From contig LVWS01000020.1 of assembly GCA_002083365.1 (NCBI GenBank), positions 1 to 51,939 on the forward strand: a stretch of 51,939 nucleotides of DNA, in the 5' to 3' direction. This DNA comes from Nitrospira sp. SG-bin1. GTDB lineage: Bacteria; Nitrospirota; Nitrospiria; Nitrospirales; Nitrospiraceae. Of the stretch, positions 50,403 to 51,939 are shown one piece after another. Both the position numbers and the translations under genes were made by a program. Below the pieces are notes generated by a model, which was given only the letters and a program-made list of their open reading frames with translations, made no database searches and was not told where the DNA came from. Within the stretch, counting starts at the first letter, position 1. The number at the start of each line of letters is the position of its first letter.

Positions 50403-51857
50403 TTAGCCGATTTCATGGAGTTTCAACAAGTTTGTGCCGCCTATTTGTCCCGTCATGCTTCCGGACACGATGACCATCTTCTCGCCGGGACGGATCAGTC
50501 TTTCTGTCTTGAGTCGCCGTTCGGCCTCAAGGATGCGCGCGTCGCCGTCTCCAATATACGACATGATGAATGCGCGGACTCCCCAGTAGAGCGCCATGCG
50601 CTGTCGGATCGGTTCGGTGGGAGTGAAGGCCAGAATCGGAGCATTCGGTCGCTGCTTCGAGATCAGTCGAACGGTCGTCCCGCTTTCGCTGAACGCCACG
50701 ATCGCAGCGGCATCGATGGCCTTCGCGGCGAACGCCGCCGCGACGCATGTGGCTGCCGAGATCGAAAGGTGTTCCACGTCGGTCTGACGTTGGAGCACGA
50801 CCCCCGGCGCGACGCCGGCTTCGGCCGCGCGGATAATGCGATCCATCACTTGAACCGATTCAATCGGATACGTCCCGACGGCTGTCTCGGCCGAGAGCAT
50901 TAACGCGTCGCTTCCGTCGAAGACGGCATTGGCGACGTCCGAGGCTTCCGCCCTCGTGGGGCGTTTGTTGTGGGTCATCGATTCCAGCATCTGCGTGGCC
51001 GTGATGACCACACGGCGCCGCCGATTGGCTTCGGTGATGATCCGCTTTTGCAGAAGCGGGACGGCTTCGGGTCCCATCTCCACGCCCAGATCTCCTCGCG
51101 CAATCATGACCCCGTCCGCCTGCTCCAGGATCTCGTCCAACGCGGCGACGGCTTCGTTCCGTTCGATCTTGGCGATGATCGGCGTGTTGGCTCCGTATCC
51201 CAACAGGACCGCGCGCGCCATGACGATATCCTGGGGGCCGCGCACGAAGGAGAGTGCCACATAATCCACTCCCTGTTCGACCCCGAATCGAATGTCATCC
51301 CGATCTTTCTCGGTCAGAGTCGGGGCGCTCACCGCGGTGTCGGGAAGATTGACGCCCTTGTGTGAAGTAACGGTGCCGCCGGTCACGACGGAGCAGTCCA
51401 CCCCAGCCTCTCCGATATGTTCTACCAGCAACTCAATCAGTCCGTCGTTGATCAACACTCTGGCCCCAATACGAAGATCGCGTGTCAGAGACGGATAGGC
51501 GATCGGAATTTCAGGGAGCAGGGAGTGGGGGAGAGCCGGTCCATTATGCCGCTCATCGGACTGGCCCAACGTGCGTAAGCGCACCGATTCACCGGTCTTC
51601 ACGTCGAGTCCATCCTTCGGCAGCTGGCCCACACGAATCCTGGGACCTTGCAGATCCTGGATGATCGACACGGCCGACCCGAGCCGCGCAGCTGCCTCTC
51701 GGATGACGCTGATCGCCGCGGCATGAGACGCATGAGTGCCGTGAGAGAAATTCAGCCGAGCGGCGTTCATGCCGTTCTCAATCAAGGATCGCACGACGGT
51801 CGGTGAACTGCTGGTTGGTCCGATGGTACAGACGATCCTGGCTTTTCGCATGCGCAT
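50403..51857 (-). CDS. pyk: Pyruvate kinase
   Basis: The 484-residue product transfers phosphate from phosphoenolpyruvate to ADP. It shows KARIVCTIGPTS, LNFSHGTH, IIAKIERNEAV (the catalytic Lys), IARGDLGVEM with the metal acid residues, TATQMLESM and the C-terminal allosteric domain with SESGTT. The ATG at 51857 has GGAGG 9 bp upstream on the minus strand and is preferred over an upstream in-frame ATG at 51878. The remaining 82 bp to the window end hold no clear promoter. It is a single gene with no operon partner inside the window. Confidence 0.96.
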   Translation of the reverse strand: MRMRKARIVCTIGPTSSSPTVVRSLIENGMNAARLNFSHGTHASHAAAISVIREAAARLGSAVSIIQDLQGPRIRVGQLPKDGLDVKTGESVRLRTLGQSDERHNGPALPHSLLPEIPIAYPSLTRDLRIGARVLINDGLIELLVEHIGEAGVDCSVVTGGTVTSHKGVNLPDTAVSAPTLTEKDRDDIRFGVEQGVDYVALSFVRGPQDIVMARAVLLGYGANTPIIAKIERNEAVAALDEILEQADGVMIARGDLGVEMGPEAVPLLQKRIITEANRRRRVVITATQMLESMTHNKRPTRAEASDVANAVFDGSDALMLSAETAVGTYPIESVQVMDRIIRAAEAGVAPGVVLQRQTDVEHLSISAATCVAAAFAAKAIDAAAIVAFSESGTTVRLISKQRPNAPILAFTPTEPIRQRMALYWGVRAFIMSYIGDGDARILEAERRLKTERLIRPGEKMVIVSGSMTGQIGGTNLLKLHEIG

Positions 51858-51939
51858 GTGGGAAGACCTCCACGTCACTCTTGTCCAAAATAAGTTCTCA
51901 ACAGACCCCGGCTTGTGAGTAGGATGGGTTGTTCAACGA

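Noticed and set aside
1..51939. CRISPR arrays, rRNA genes and prophage modules
   Set aside because: No regularly spaced repeats, rRNA-like sequence or phage structural genes were seen by reading; the only repeats are short dyads listed above.

Overview
The window reads as chromosomal DNA from a Gram-negative bacterium of moderately high GC, most likely Nitrospira or a close relative (Nitrospirota). This is an inference from gene content and order: a haem block with a HemX-like CcsA protein, a fused uroporphyrinogen methyltransferase/HemD and a CBS protein next to hemB, then ribF-tilS-hpt-ftsH-folP-glmM, then a long exopolysaccharide locus. No rRNA or other direct taxonomic marker is present, so the genus is a judgement.

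Layout. 1-2.6 kb is accessory: the right end of a frameshifted IS3-family element, an orphan PP-loop (asparagine-synthetase-like) protein and a tRNA-Leu(CAA). 2.8-4.7 kb holds a secreted protein of unknown function, a TusA-like protein and, convergent to it, an RsmI-type methyltransferase. A consensus-like sigma-70 promoter at 4698-4727 overlaps the start of rsmI and reads into a tight run ccsA/hemX-hemA-hemC-cobA/hemD-CBS-hemB-ribF-tilS-hpt (4.8-13.9 kb). This covers tetrapyrrole synthesis from glutamyl-tRNA to uroporphyrinogen III plus the first methylation branch to sirohaem, d1 haem and cobalamin, a cytochrome c assembly-type membrane protein, flavin synthesis and tRNA-Ile lysidinylation. 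ftsH follows with its own likely promoter, then folP, glmM and comEC (14-20.8 kb).

From 20.9 to 46.1 kb every gene lies on the plus strand, usually with 1-30 bp gaps or ATGA/GTGA overlaps. It begins with a small ribbon-helix-helix regulator and an HD-GYP c-di-GMP phosphodiesterase-type protein. Next come an outer-membrane export lipoprotein (Wza type), a Wzc-type tyrosine autokinase, an O-antigen polymerase/ligase-like protein, a flippase, five GT4 and one GT2 glycosyltransferases, a GT39-like membrane glycosyltransferase, three methyltransferases, a class B asparagine synthetase, a PHP-domain protein with membrane segments inside the domain, a WbqC/PIG-L/DegT trio, and a polyprenyl-phosphate sugar-1-phosphate transferase. 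Together this looks like a complete Wzx/Wzy-type polysaccharide pathway: lipid-linked initiation, assembly and decoration, flipping, polymerisation, length control and export. The unusual amide, amine and methyl chemistry genes suggest a heavily modified glycan.

46.1-51.9 kb returns to general metabolism: mtnA, a short HPF/RaiA-like ribosome protein behind a perfect dyad, and on the minus strand a small secreted adhesin-E-like protein, a B12-binding radical SAM protein and pyruvate kinase. The 532-bp gap before the radical SAM gene holds three short palindromes. No CRISPR array, prophage or rRNA was seen.
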